Shown piece by piece: positions 37,501 to 50,229 of a DNA stretch of 64,000 bases. The stretch's first letter is position 1, and each line of letters opens with the position of its first letter. The position numbers and the translations under genes are program-made. Source of the stretch: Polytrichum commune (Eukaryota > Streptophyta > Polytrichopsida > Polytrichales > Polytrichaceae); NCBI GenBank assembly GCA_950295325.1, contig OX485806.1, forward strand, positions 310,001-374,000, in the 5' to 3' direction. A model generated the notes under the pieces. That model saw only the letters and a list, made by a program, of their open reading frames with translations. It did not search any database and was not told the origin of the DNA.

Positions 37501-40500
37501 TTGAATCTCCGGGGTTCAAGGGAGGATCTAGCAATGACCATGGTAAAACATTGCAGCGCTGCACTATTCGGGGAGATTGTCTTGGGATCAAAAAATGGGA
37601 ATGAACAATGGATTCCTAACAAATGCGGTGTTGTTGTTGATTGGAAATAATTCCAAAGTAGGCTATGATTCATGTCGGTTATGTTGATTCCATCACTAGA
37701 ATTGAAAGAAAATGATTGTTTTGAATATTTAGAGATTTGTGATGCAAAAAATTGTAGTGTTGACATGTCACATCCTCATTGGACACAAGCACGTCAAATA
37801 TAGATTGTAGCGCACGTCCTTTGTAAGGTGATCAACACCAGGCCTAATATCGCACATGTGTCACCTTGCTACATCTCGTGGCATGACTCCTTGAACACAC
37901 ACAATGTCTAGAACATAAAGGATGTTGAAGTGAATTGAGAATGTTCCGAGCCACCAATGCACTTGCAAGAATATGAAATATATCACTACCATGCCACATT
38001 CTCTTGCTTCCAAAATACGTCCTCGTTAACTTGGTGTGGAGGTACCAATGATTCACTCCACAAAGAGTCTTTTAGATTACGAGAAGTTTTTACTACCTAT
38101 AGTTGCTTAAATCAATTTGACTGTGTTTGTGGCTAAACTTGAAGAGTTATGGGTGCCATGTACCTATTGGCTTAGTTTCTTACATTCCTTGGATCTGAAC
38201 ACTTAGTTCACTAAATATTGTATATAGTGTCACTTACTATATAAATTTCGCAATGCTTTAATTGTTTATTATATATCTCATTTTTTTTACAAATAAAGGT
38301 TGACTTGGTTGGTTAGACATTATAAAACGTTAATATCTTTCCTTGGTAAAAATCAGATTAATGAGGACATGATATTGCATTGCGTAATTTAAATAATATG
38401 TGAGACTAAATACAATATTTAATTGAGCTAGCAGGATTGATTAGTCCACTTACTGAGGCGAAGCATACACTATCTAGTTAAATTTCAAAAGTTATTGAGG
38501 GTTGAATTTTTTATTGAGTGACACTAAATTCATGAACACATGCTCATTTCCATGGATTTCAAAAATAAATCAATAAATAAAGTGCATGTTCTAAGGTGTT
38601 TTTAGAGTGAAAATGAAGAATATGGAATCACATGCTTGTCAATGAATATTGCCAAGTGCTGATACTTTCAGTGAATAGAGCCAAGTGTCGGTACTTTCAG
38701 TGAATAATGTTGCTATGAATAGAATTTTTTGGTGAATAGTGCCAGGATGAACAATGCTTTCTAGATATTTTGGTGGTATTGATTCCATAGCGTTAAGAAA
38801 TTTAGTATTTAGCATCTCCTTCACTTATTTCCCACACTCACTATTGGCCCTCCCTCATCAATTAGGATAATTAGATGAGTCATGGACATTCGACATGCCA
38901 TGTTCGGCATGTTCGGCTTTATATGTACTAAATTTTAATGTTCATCATGAGACCCACCTTTCAAACTCTCCCTTTCTTTTGATTCCTTCAAAGTTGTCAC
39001 ATATTAGTTACTTATTGGTGGTAAAATAACACAACAAAGTGTCACGTTGTTGGTGAAAATTGTTGGATTTGATTATGGACTAGATAACCATCGAGAGGAG
39101 AGTGGATGATAAGCTGCATGAACGCTAAGCCATCCACCTACTTGTGCTAATTATTGTTCATAAATGATTTGCTCACATGCATAATTTGAGAAGTATGGAC
39201 ATTATTGTGTCTTCGTGGATGAAAAGTTATGGTGAGTTCTAGCAACCTTTTGGCTCTTGGACGAGCTATTGGGTACATATTTAATATGGATCACGGTAGA
39301 TTCCATTTATTTTTATTTCATATGAGGTCAAAGGCCAACACTTAAAGAAATTAAGAAGTGGTGTGAAAGGAAGCCAAGAGCCAAGTAAACACTAAAATAG
39401 ATATGCCTAATTTGGTTACATATCTTAACTGAACACCTATGCTTGAGTGATGTGTGGTATGTGAGTGGCCGGTTGTGCATCCAAGAATGGACATCAAAAG
39501 GACACGTGTTTAAAAGAAATTGGATTGCATGCTGAAAATATGTCAACCATTATAGGCTCAACATACTACGATCAACATAAATGGGAGGGGGGGACCCGTA
39601 TGGCTATTTAACAAAGCACAAGATTCTTCGCTCTGACAGTGAATAAGATATTCAAACGAGCTCCAAGATTATAAAGAAAGTCACTATAACCTTGATTTAG
39701 ATTTGCTAACCATCTTCATACTAATTGTGCGAGCTTTCATATTCTAGGAGAAATAGGCTAGTTGGAAAGTAACCATTTAATACTCATACACACTAAACCA
39801 ATGGACAACCCTCTAGACCACAAAAGAACCACCTCACCAACAAACCCCAAGTAAGAACAAATATGTAAAGAAAGGTCCTAGGACCGGTTCACACGGGATC
39901 CCAAGTCCTAAGTCCCAAGGTCACTTGAGGTCAATATGTGAAATCTCAACCATCGAGAGCTTGGAAGTTGGGACTTATCACTTCACATGGGGTCCCAAGT
40001 ATGACATGGATGCCTACATGGCAACGCTTTTTGGAAGTGAGACTTGGGACTTGTATTGAGAGTTGACTCTCAACATAAGTCTTGAGAGTTTTTTTCATAA
40101 AATTATCAAGATACGACTTTAAGGAATGTAAACCATATTTTAATGGTTTCTTGAGGCTCAAAAGTTGGGACTTTAGCTCCATTTTGGAACTTGCTAACAT
40201 GAGTGGGACTTGGGACCCCATTTGAACCAACCCATACTATGAACGAGGATTATGTCCCACACACCTTTGCCACAACAAATGCATTCACTCCAGTTGACGT
40301 ATTTGACCTCATGTTTGTGTCATTGGCCTCAATATTGTTCCTCTCGATCCAAAGGGTCCAAAGGGTACACCCTAACCTTTGTAATGTCACCACCCTCTGT
40401 AATGTCACTCCCTCTTTATATCTTGAACCCCTAGGGAACATATGTGCTCAATTTAAATCTCCATCCTTGTTGTCACATTCCCCTCTCATATATTATGGAT

Positions 40501-41140
40501 CACTATATTTGTTAATTTTAGACTTTCTCTTGTCTCAAATTAATATATGGACCACAACAACATGGTCTAATGTTTGGGTCGTCCTACCTAAACCATCTTG
40601 ATATGAGTTCTTAATTGGGTCCTTGATATGAACACCCGCTTCAAAGTATTTGCATCTTACAACATTCTCCAATATCTGTGTGATTTTATCCATGTTCTTA
40701 TAATTGTAATTGTCTCAAAATGCCGAAAAAGTCCCAAACTAACGAATATAGTGATATAGGTTTTGACATTAACATAATCCACGAAAGAATTCAAACCACA
40801 CAGTTGTGTGCATCACGTTGTCATCATTATCAATATCGTCATTATTGCAATATTTACTTTGTGTCATTCCATAGTGTCACATGCTACACAAATTCTCTAT
40901 TATCAAGCATCCTTGTTAACACTGCATACCTCCTTGATATCATATGCACTTGGTTGCCACATGCATGATATTAGAGAGGTCAGAGTGTACCACCCGGGAG
41001 GAGGTGCCAAATATACCTCCACTTGGGCAATCTTTTGTGGATGTTATCTGCCCAAAACACTTGCTTCCAAGCAAACATGTTAAAGTTACCTTATGGTTGC
41101 GACTTGGGTCTAACCATAATAAGATCAATTCATTTCCAAT
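34546..41140. repeat. Large direct duplication, unit 2 (no gene recognised)
   Basis: This is the adjacent second copy. Both units end close to an AATTCATTTCCAA phrase (about 34525 and 41128), and a related phrase precedes unit 1. Unit 2 has about 850 bp of extra sequence near 37.64-38.48 kb. A 61-codon frame at 37319-37504 is open here, but the homologous stretch at about 32122 has a stop, which argues against coding function. Confidence 0.8.
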
Positions 41141-41595
41141 CCCATCTTAGAGCCGCTTCACACTATGGCCAAAGGTCGAGAGGCCGTTGATTTCCACCAA
41201 TCAAGTTGCAAGAAACCAAGAGTTCAACCTCTCGACCCTTTACACTAGTAGCCAAAGTCCAAAGGCCGTCGCAGTTTTAATTGCTTACTTTTTGACAAAG
41301 GTGACGGATTCTTGAAGGAAGTTTGGGTCAGATGGGAATGGAAACCCAAACTATGGTCGAGAGGCCGTTGAGTTTTTTTTCATAAAGCAATCAATCATTG
41401 ACATGATCTTGGCCGTTAGATTGAAGGGGTTGTTTTGGGCAAGAAGTAAAGTGGGACGATCCTTTGGGTTTGGACTTTGGGCTTGGCCTTTGGAGGCTTC
41501 ATACAAAGGGCGTCCAAGTCAAGAGGCCATGGGAGTTCATGGGCAAAGGTTTGGACTTTGGGGCTTGGTCTTTAGAGGCTTCACACGGCCAAAGG

Positions 41596-41775
41596 CTCCA
41601 CCGGTTACATCTTGTGATCTTTGGTTTTTTCTTTATTGATGTGAGGTATACTTTCTAAGTTCCTTTGAAATGATGGGTAGTTTTCATGAAGTCTTGAACT
41701 TCAATTGGTTATTTTTTTGGATTAAATTGGTTCATTTATAACTAGTGTTGGTTGTCCCCGTTCATTGGGAGGCAC
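41596..41775 (-). mobile_element. ACCGGTT-family element, diverged copy D
   Basis: In reverse orientation it keeps CACCGGTTACATC, TTTATTGATGTGAGGTATA, GAAATGATGGGTAG, AGTCTTGAACTTCAA and GGTTCATTTATAACTAG, in the family order. The ACCGGTT palindromes are mostly mutated. Confidence 0.55.
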
Positions 41776-43896
41776 ACACCACTAGGATAGTAGGGCCAAG
41801 GTGACATCAAATTTGACTTCATTTTTATTGAAAATGATTAATATGACTATAGCCAATATTGTGACCGGATTTGATACCTCCAATCAAATAGTCGCCGTCT
41901 GGGTCATGTCGCAATTAGAGATTCACCATGTTGCAACTACTATCACTTACAAAGTGATTTTTCATCCACTTTTTAATCATCCATGACATTATTTCATTGC
42001 ATAATTCCTTCCTAGGATGCAAAATGTAGTCCTAAAGTTTGTTACAACAATTGGCATGGGATGAACTTAGAAGGAAGTTGGGATGACAATAGTTGTAAAA
42101 TTACTCATAAAAAATGTCATTAGAAAAGTTACCACAGTGACATAAAAACACCATATGACACAAAATACAATGTTTGGTGTAGTTGTGTGGGAGAAGACCT
42201 TGCCACTTGTGGATGGAAAGGCTTTGAGTAAGGGAATCTCAAGGGGGTCCTTGGAAGGTATCATAAAAAACATGTGGGATATATTGATAGGGTCCCTTAT
42301 TAAAATATATGCTCAATCTTGGTATATGCACCTCCACATGTTCACTTTTTATTCAATTAGTGTTCATGTGACGAGATGAGAATGTTTTTGAACTTCAGTG
42401 CGAACTAGAGAAGACGATTTTGTTCTCAAATCACATCCACTTTAAGAGAAAAGTGTGTGTGTGTGTGTTGGGGGGGGGGGGGGGTTGTCGGCCCAAAATT
42501 CTATAGAAAGGTGATTCTCATCACATGCAATGAGTCAACGACCATGGACAAGCAAGCTTGCCTCCACCCTCGTAGTGGAGGACCACTCTCCTCATTTGAA
42601 TGGTAACTAACATGAAATTTCAACATTATGTGTCGAAACTTAAAGAAATATATATATTATTATAGAGGGGTACCACTTTGACCTTGTGATGAGGCTGTGA
42701 GTTTGGTTTTCCAAGGAGAGAAAAGAACTTGGGGCTTGCTTATGAGAATAAAGTTAATGTCGTTTATCCTACTTTCTTGCAAGCAACGAAGTGGAGGGGC
42801 GAATGTTTACAAGTTACAACACCTCTCGAAGGGCGGGGTGAGAGAACGTGAACATGCTCATTCAAATTATTGTGGAGCCATGTGACTCCTATTTTTAGCC
42901 AACTTATCCTCTAGGTTGGGGTTAGATACCCTGAACTACTACATTGTTTAAGGTTTTTAATGTCACGTGTGTAATAGTGTCACTTGCCCTATTTGGAGGC
43001 GTATGTTAGGGTATACTAAAGGGTTGTTTATATCATGGACTATGAAGTCGTCTCAAGGCCTTGTAAAATTTGTGATTGGTTGTTGAATTTGTCCCGGGAC
43101 CACTTCGGTTTACACCAAGGAAAAAATGTCAAAGTGAGCATGAAGTTCGAGGTCCCCAAAAGACATATTCTAAGGCCAACATTATTCACTGATATGGTCC
43201 AACGGGTTTTGCGGTGGGAGAGGAAAAGAGGTGCTCTGGTATAAATAAGCAAGGGCCCATGGCAAAAAAATGCTTTTATAATAAATTTGTTAAGAATTGT
43301 TTTTTGGGGGAAGACAAGATGAAGACAAGAGAAGACACAAGAATGGTCATACTTGAATGTTCCAAAACTACCCTTTTTGGACATATATTAAGAAAAAATC
43401 AACACATTCACTTTTTGGTGTATGGTCATTCCTCTTGGTCCACATTCGATTTACACCTAGTGAGGGGCCCAAAGGCTTTGTAGTTTTCTTTTTAAGAAAT
43501 CGGCCCATGGAAATTAAACCATCAATTCGGATCATGGAAAAAAACCATCTTCCATGGTTGACTTCATGGTCCATGGTGTGAACTGACCCTAATGATCAAC
43601 AACTTCACATTAGTGTCACCTCATGACACTTGACGGTCAAGCACGCTAACTATAATATCTTGGCATGAGCGTGTTCAATATTGTTATGAGGTGTATGCTT
43701 ACACACTTACACAATGGTCTACAAGCTGACTAAAGTGTACAAAAATGACACTTGGGACTAGTATCCTCAAGAGCATCATCTTCATGCATACTAAAATGTA
43801 AACACATGGCACTTGCCATTAATATGATCAAATAATATCTCCCCCTTACATACTAAAACACAAAACTATCATCTCAAGTATCCCAACCACTACTCA

Positions 43897-44105
43897 GGAA
43901 GAACCGACGGTTAGTTACAGATGAACCGGTTGAGTTTGAGAAATAACCGGTTGACGTTCAAGACTTCAAGAAAATTACCGATCATTTTAGAGCCACTTAT
44001 ACAATATACCTCAAATGAATAAAGCAAAACCGGAAGATGCCAACATGTAATTGGTTGGATTCATAATCACTACAATCATCACCAACTATGCCCAAAAACT
44101 TTATG
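43897..44105 (+). mobile_element. ACCGGTT-family element, copy E
   Basis: It starts AGAACCGACGGTTAGTTACA and keeps both ACCGGTTGA boxes, AAAATTACCGATCATTTTAG, CAAATGAATAAAGCAAAACC and ACTATGCCCAAAA, the same order as copy A. A partial reverse piece lies at about 44895-44965. Confidence 0.6.
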
Positions 44106-47100
44106 GGCACTGGTCCCAACGTGCTATGCTAAATGTCTCAATGTAAATCACTAGAAAAGTTACTCATGTTGACGTCTATTATCGTATTGACAATTAGCAG
44201 ACGTGATACTTTGAGACCTCTAAACATCTAGGTCAAGCCCTTCGCAAATAATATACACAACACTAAATACCACAAACGTTGTTACAAGTCTATTGGGATG
44301 ATTTTTTTTTTTTGATTTTTTTTTTAAAAAAAATTTACAGGGTGGTAAGTCTATACTACCCGCAAAGGGGCTCCATGTTTTGACACAGATCAATTACTCC
44401 CCCCCCCATCCCTTCAAAGTTTGCCACGTGTCATGCTCACTTGTATTCCACGTGGAAACTACATTCCGACACATGTAGAGATAAAATTAAGGAGCCCCCT
44501 ACGTCACTACTCCCACTCGGCATGTGCAGTGGTGAATTTTCAGAAGGTCCCTAACATGTCCAGGGACATGTTCATAAAAAAAAACATTTCCAGTGGACGG
44601 GTTCTTAGAAAATGAACCAATTTTTGGACGTGTCAAATTCACTTTGGACCGGTTCTAAAAATAACTTTTTGTTTTGATATTTTTTTTCCAAAAAAATGGT
44701 ACAAATATCAGTTACATTATGTCATATATGACATGTGAATATAAGCATAATGCAATCAAACCACTAATACCCAACCAAAATATCAATCTTGAAGTGCTTG
44801 ATTCACCTGCATACATTAATTCATCAACCACAACATTTAGAATGGGGTGGACGAGAAAGATGAGAATCGACAGCAAAAGACAGATAACTGACGAACATTG
44901 AAGGCATAGTTTGTCAAGATCCTATTGTTTCCAAGTGCAACCAATCACATGTCGACATCTTTCGGTTATTTTGTTTTTTGTTTTTGTTTCCTAATAATTT
45001 ACCAACATTGTAAGAGACTTACTTACACCTCTTGCGAGACGGGTATTTTTTTTAAATTTCAAACCAGTTTTGGGACGGGTTGTTTTTTCTTTAACCTTTC
45101 CATGGACGGGTTGGTTTAGAAACTACCGGTGTTGGGACGGGTTGCAATTTTTTTTGCCTTTCAATTCAAGGTTTTTGGACGTGGACGGGCAAAAACTTTG
45201 TGAAAAATCAGCCCTGGGCATGTGTTAGGGAATTGAAACCCAAAGTGGAGAGGCAAGAGGCCATGGGGGAAAAAGCCTAGGGCACCCACGCAATTGACGC
45301 CTCCTTTTTGGCAGGCGGGTGTTGGTAAAAGTTTCTACCAACCTCCGTGCGCCTCATGGGACCAAGGCCCCCCACGCTTGGCCCGGATTCAATGGGAAAG
45401 TAAAGAAGCACTAAGTAACTAGCGAAGGACTTCAAGGACTTGGTGTATTATTGGGGGTTGGGACGGACCGGGAAAGGGCGAGGAAGCTCCTTCAAAGGTG
45501 GGGTGGTGTTCAAGGTTGAAGTCCTCGTATGCATTTCACATTGAAGGGAACCAAAATAATTGCACTTCGCGTGATTTTTTGACATATTTTTAAGAGTTTT
45601 CCACAATAAATAAAACTTCCTCCTTTATAAGTTCTTGTCAATGTGCCATCAAAGCTTTGAAAGCGATGTTGTATTCAAACTTGACATAATTTGGTCACAT
45701 GAATATGGGAAATTGTATGCCTCTATTCATAGTCCACTTATAGAGGAAGGCCTATGATTATTGGTTGTTTTTTTCAAGTCACAATATACCAACCTAGTGA
45801 ACAGAAGACAATCGTTTTTAGTTGACACCCATTTTGCATGTTGATTGATTTTCTCTCCAAGTAAACACGATCTAGAGCCATGCGCTCGTGAGGGTAGTCT
45901 CACGCCCCTGTGCTCGGATTTGCGATATAACGAAAGGTATACGTTCTTAACATAGATGGATGAGAGGTACACTCATATGCGACAATTTCCTATCACTATG
46001 TAAGTGTGAAGGGCACATTATATGTAGGTCTTGAATGAGACACTTTTGTGAAAAACTTGCATAACTTTGTGAAGGGCTCCTAAAAATCCTACCTGCATTT
46101 GACAAGTTGTGAAATATAACACAAGGTAGCAAACTCGAAGGCACATGCTCTATCATATATATATATTTGGGAACCTACTCGTCGTGGTTTGATTGCCCTA
46201 TTATAAAAACACAATTGTTGGCGTTAATGTGCTCAAAGTTATCTTCCTCTTGCACACCAAAATGTGTAGCTTTCACCTTGAGTGTTCCAATTATGCTATG
46301 CTAAATGTAATACCGTGAAATTCATAACTTGAAAAGTCACTTATAGTGGCTAATAGTCTCGTGTTGATAATTAACATATGTGACATTGGTAGGCCTCTAG
46401 GAAACTAGTTCAAGCCTTCCGTAGATAGTGTACATGTCAATAAATACCGTAAGCAATGTACACCTTTATTCCGGCTATGAGTGAACAAGGAGCAAACACT
46501 CCACCACTCCTCAATAATGTTATGAAGCCGTGGGGGTAGCAAAAAAGGTAGGTAGGTTCCATAATATAGACCCCGCCCCCTCCCCCCTTTGTTTGCATGC
46601 TACGTAGCATAATTTTCAAGGACCAAGTTCCACATCCACTCAAGTCAACTTGCCTCGATATTAATAGAACCAAGTTCCTATTGACAACATTATGTAAATC
46701 TAAAGGACTACAAATATAAGACATAATGTCCCCTCTTAATAATATATTACACTAGAGGACTTCAAGGATGCATTGGAAGGTGGGCTAGCACTTGCTTTTC
46801 GGCGCAATCTATCACTAAGGTCCATCAATCATGGTGGGAGTATATGGGTGAACTAAAAAGTTCAACTACTCATATGGGAACTTAGATGCTTGCCCTTGGG
46901 AGATTAGGTGCAGGTTGGCATGTCGACGTCCATTTAACATGTGCACTATTAAAAAGAGGCAATTTTCTTTACTGGCTCTTTAGTTATTGTGATGTTTGGC
47001 TATAGATTACATGTAGAATTAGACTAACTTCAACGTGAGGCAACATCATGAAAGACTCCGATGGCAACATTGGAGTTAACTCTTCTCTCTTTCTTGAAAT

Positions 47101-47305
47101 GTAGGAGATCTTGAAAGTGGGCAAAGGGAGCATTGAGGTAAGTAGGTACCAAAATGCATATGGTAAAACCCTTCTCCTTGCCCGCCACCTACCATATTTT
47201 CCATGGAGGAGGTTCACCATCCGCTTAAGTCAACTAACCTTGTGACAATAATATTGTAAGGTATACATGAAGAACTTGGTTATGAGGGCTACTTATACTA
47301 CACCA

Positions 47306-48412
47306 CAGGCCATAAATTTGACACCCTAGCCAAATTTCCAGGGGACACCCTGTCCCAAATTTTGGGTGTTCCAAGGACACCCTGCTCCAATTTTTGGGTG
47401 TCCTCATAAATTTCTCTTAAATTTTTTTTTTGTCAAAATAGGTACAATTTTGAAAAATATATAATATCATTTCAAAATCTCAATTAAAAATCAAAAAAAT
47501 CACTACATATCATAACTTGCAATGCAAATCAAACCTACAAGCGGCGGCCTTTCATAGCACACCACTTTACCCATACTTGTTCAAAGTCAATGGCCTCTAT
47601 GGGGATTTTTGCCATTGCAACTCTCATTTGTGCTTCCAAAGTCTCTAATACCAAACTACACCGTAAAGTAGATTTAATATGATTTTGAGTAGAAAATCCT
47701 CTCTCACAAGAAGCTGTACTAGCAGGAATTACAAGAACAGCTTGCCCCAACTTTGTCATATGAGGATATCTTCCAACATAGTCCAAATTGGAAGAATAAA
47801 CCATCCAAGCTTGGTGCATTTTAAGACCACCACATGAAATATGAAGTGTATCCAAAAAACCTCGAAGCTTTGATTTTAAACCACGCTCATAAAAAAGATT
47901 CCCTCCATTAGTGCAGAAGTGGTCAATGAAACTCTGAAGCCATAAACGAGCATTTCGATGAAGAAGTGTCAAGTCTGTTGAAAAACAAACAGGGCTAAAT
48001 AGCTTAGCTGCATTGAAGAGCTTCAAATCAGGAAATCGTTGCTGCAATGATTCTATCACCTTAACCACATAGGCCTGTGCAATCACCTTGCACCCATGGA
48101 GGGTACCATCACCACCAAACTCAATTGCATGAGGCAATGGTGCATAATGCAATATATGTGAATGCACCACTCATGTAGAGTCTTGAAAATGGATCTCACC
48201 ACCTCTAGAAATGTCCAAAAATTGTGCCACAAATTTGGTATCCACTGATAGGCCCTACAAGTACAGGGGACACCCTGAATTTTTTTTGGGTGTAAAAAGG
48301 ACACCCTTGTAGGATTTTTGGGTGTCCTCAGGGACACCCTGTTTGAGATTTGGGTGTCCTAGGACACTCTAGGAAGCAAAATACACCCCCAGGGTGTCAA
48401 TTTTATGCCCTG
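47306..48412 (-). mobile_element. hAT superfamily element with TIRs and 8-bp target duplication
   Basis: The element is bounded by 22-bp terminal inverted repeats (47306-47327 and 48391-48412) that match at 20 of 22 positions and start CAGG(C/G)CATAAA, the CAGG start usual for hAT elements. The direct 8-bp duplication CTACACCA flanks both ends exactly (47298-47305 and 48413-48420). Near both ends GGACACCCTG and its inverse recur several times, as expected of subterminal transposase-binding motifs. At 1107 bp it holds only the C-terminal part of a transposase, so it is a deletion derivative. Confidence 0.93.
47535..48170 (-). pseudogene. hAT transposase C-terminal fragment
   Basis: An open frame of about 211 codons without an evident full N-terminus. 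Near its end it carries the hAT dimerisation signature, with IPASTASCERGFS followed by a basic stretch and a series of Leu-rich positions ending in AMAKI. This resembles plant and animal ZNF862/KIAA-type hAT transposases. The catalytic core and the BED zinc finger are not visible, and the element has no room for them. It is a truncated transposase that could not mobilise itself. No internal stop occurs, so the insertion may be fairly young. Confidence 0.85.
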
Positions 48413-48420
48413 CTACACCA

Positions 48421-50220
48421 TTTATGGTGTTTAGTGTCACATATGTAATAAATGCCACTTACCCTGTAGTGAGACCTAGATGCTAGGTTACACTAATTCC
48501 CAACAACTTGACCATTACTATATATACAATGTGTCACTCGGCATTAGTTTGCTCAATGATACTATGAAGTACATGCCTAGGTGTTACAATGGTCAACAAG
48601 TTGAACATAGAAGGGTTGTAAGGACAAATGATGTAGGATTCACATAGTTATGGCATTAGATGGTCCTGAGCCATAACAAGGAGAATTCCACATCACTCTT
48701 CAAAAGCCTTGGTCATAAGACATATTGTAAGCACACTTAGACCAAAACTTCAAATGTAATTATATTTTTGATTGTTATTGTTGTTGTAAAAAAATAAATA
48801 TAAGGTGAATGACAATTCGTTTTTCTTCCTTGAAGATCACTCTCACATTTCTCCTATTAGGGTTGTCTCACCGCAAAATTCGGGTGACCACTAGACAATA
48901 TCCATTTAAGGGCATGTCCATGTCACTTTCTCATGTGTTCTCTAAAATGGTCTATCTTATTTTTAGTGATCGAGTGCTAAGTGAAGTGAAACCACCACCT
49001 ATTTTCTAGCCATTGAGAGGATATATACATGCCATGAGACATCGAAATTTCTCTTATCAATACTATGCAAGAACACCCATGATATGACTCATATATGGTG
49101 GCTCCTTTTAAAATATTATGCAAGATGGCCTTGGATGTGTATTGGAACCTACATGAGGAGATATTGGGAGTAGGCAACACACTAAAGTATGGTTTACATG
49201 AGGAGTCAAGGTTGATTTGGGGTTGTGACATGCGTAAATCCACCAAATCAACCTCAAGGCCTTTACATGATGGAGTCAAGATCATCCCTTGGGATTCATA
49301 TTCTAATGAGGTGATATCATATTTTGATGCGATAAAGACAAAATCTAACACAACCCAAGGGAAGAGCATTAAGTTGGATGAAAATGAATATCCAATTTAC
49401 TCTCTTGGGATCGTGTCAGGGCTTCCTCCCTTCTTGGCTTGAGTCAATATTTCTTGTGAATTGGCTTCATATTTTTGACGGCCTCAACCGCTCATGTAAA
49501 GAAGACCTAACTTACCATAGATAATTTTTTGTGTCCAAAACCAATGGAGATATGATTGTGAACATATTCTCTACCCATGGGAATTATGCACTCACAATTT
49601 TTCTGGAAACACCACCACTATAAGTTATGCATGTAATGGACTTACTATTACTTTCATCGTCATTGATTGTTCGCCATCCTGGCAATCGTTTATTACCATC
49701 CTGAATTGCATGGCCTCAGGAATCAACATTCCATATCATGATGAAGTTGAACCTCAAGACAACTTCACAATAAATAAATAAAAAATATGTTTTATTTATA
49801 TTCTCATGGGGAACAAGGTCATAATGTACGTGCTTGTGTTATGGGCACTTCCAATTCCGCACACAATGTTGGCCGTTGGGTCACATTGGAAACTGTTAAA
49901 TAGATTAGCGATTTCAAATCACACAAATGCACATTCTAGCAGACATTGAGGTACAAAAGTTGTAAGAGAGTTTAGTAAAGGTTCTCTTTCTCTTTTGAGC
50001 AACCGCGTAGACAATCCCAATTGTGTTATTGGCAGTAGAAGTACTGGATTCATTTTTGGAGGTGAATGTTTTTGTTGTCTCAAAAAAACAAAACAAAAAT
50101 CCAAAACTTTTCCTAAGGTCTGGGATATGATGCTATGTGCAACAGAAAAGCCTGCATCCTGCTATGACAACCACCTTTTGTTGCATGTGATATTTTTTTG
50201 CATCCAATGGTGCAAGGGCA
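48421..50220. other. Intergenic DNA, no gene recognised
   Basis: There are several open frames of up to about 130 codons on opposite strands, but none shows a family motif or an exon-like arrangement. No repeat boundary was identified with confidence. Confidence 0.4.
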
Positions 50221-50229
50221 GTTTGAAGT

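Larger units (their letters stand above)
41141..47297. other. Repeat-rich intergenic DNA, no gene recognised
   Basis: No coding family is recognised. The stretch includes two ACCGGTT-family copies, a poly-G tract near 42.47 kb, a GGACGGGT-rich segment at 44.59-45.19 kb and a GTTGGTA/TACCAAC hairpin at about 45.32 kb. Short repeated phrases around GAGGCCATGGG also occur. Confidence 0.5.

Noticed and set aside
37319-37504. 61-codon + frame in duplication unit 2
   Set aside because: The matching stretch in unit 1 near 32.12-32.29 kb is interrupted by a stop, so coding function is not supported.
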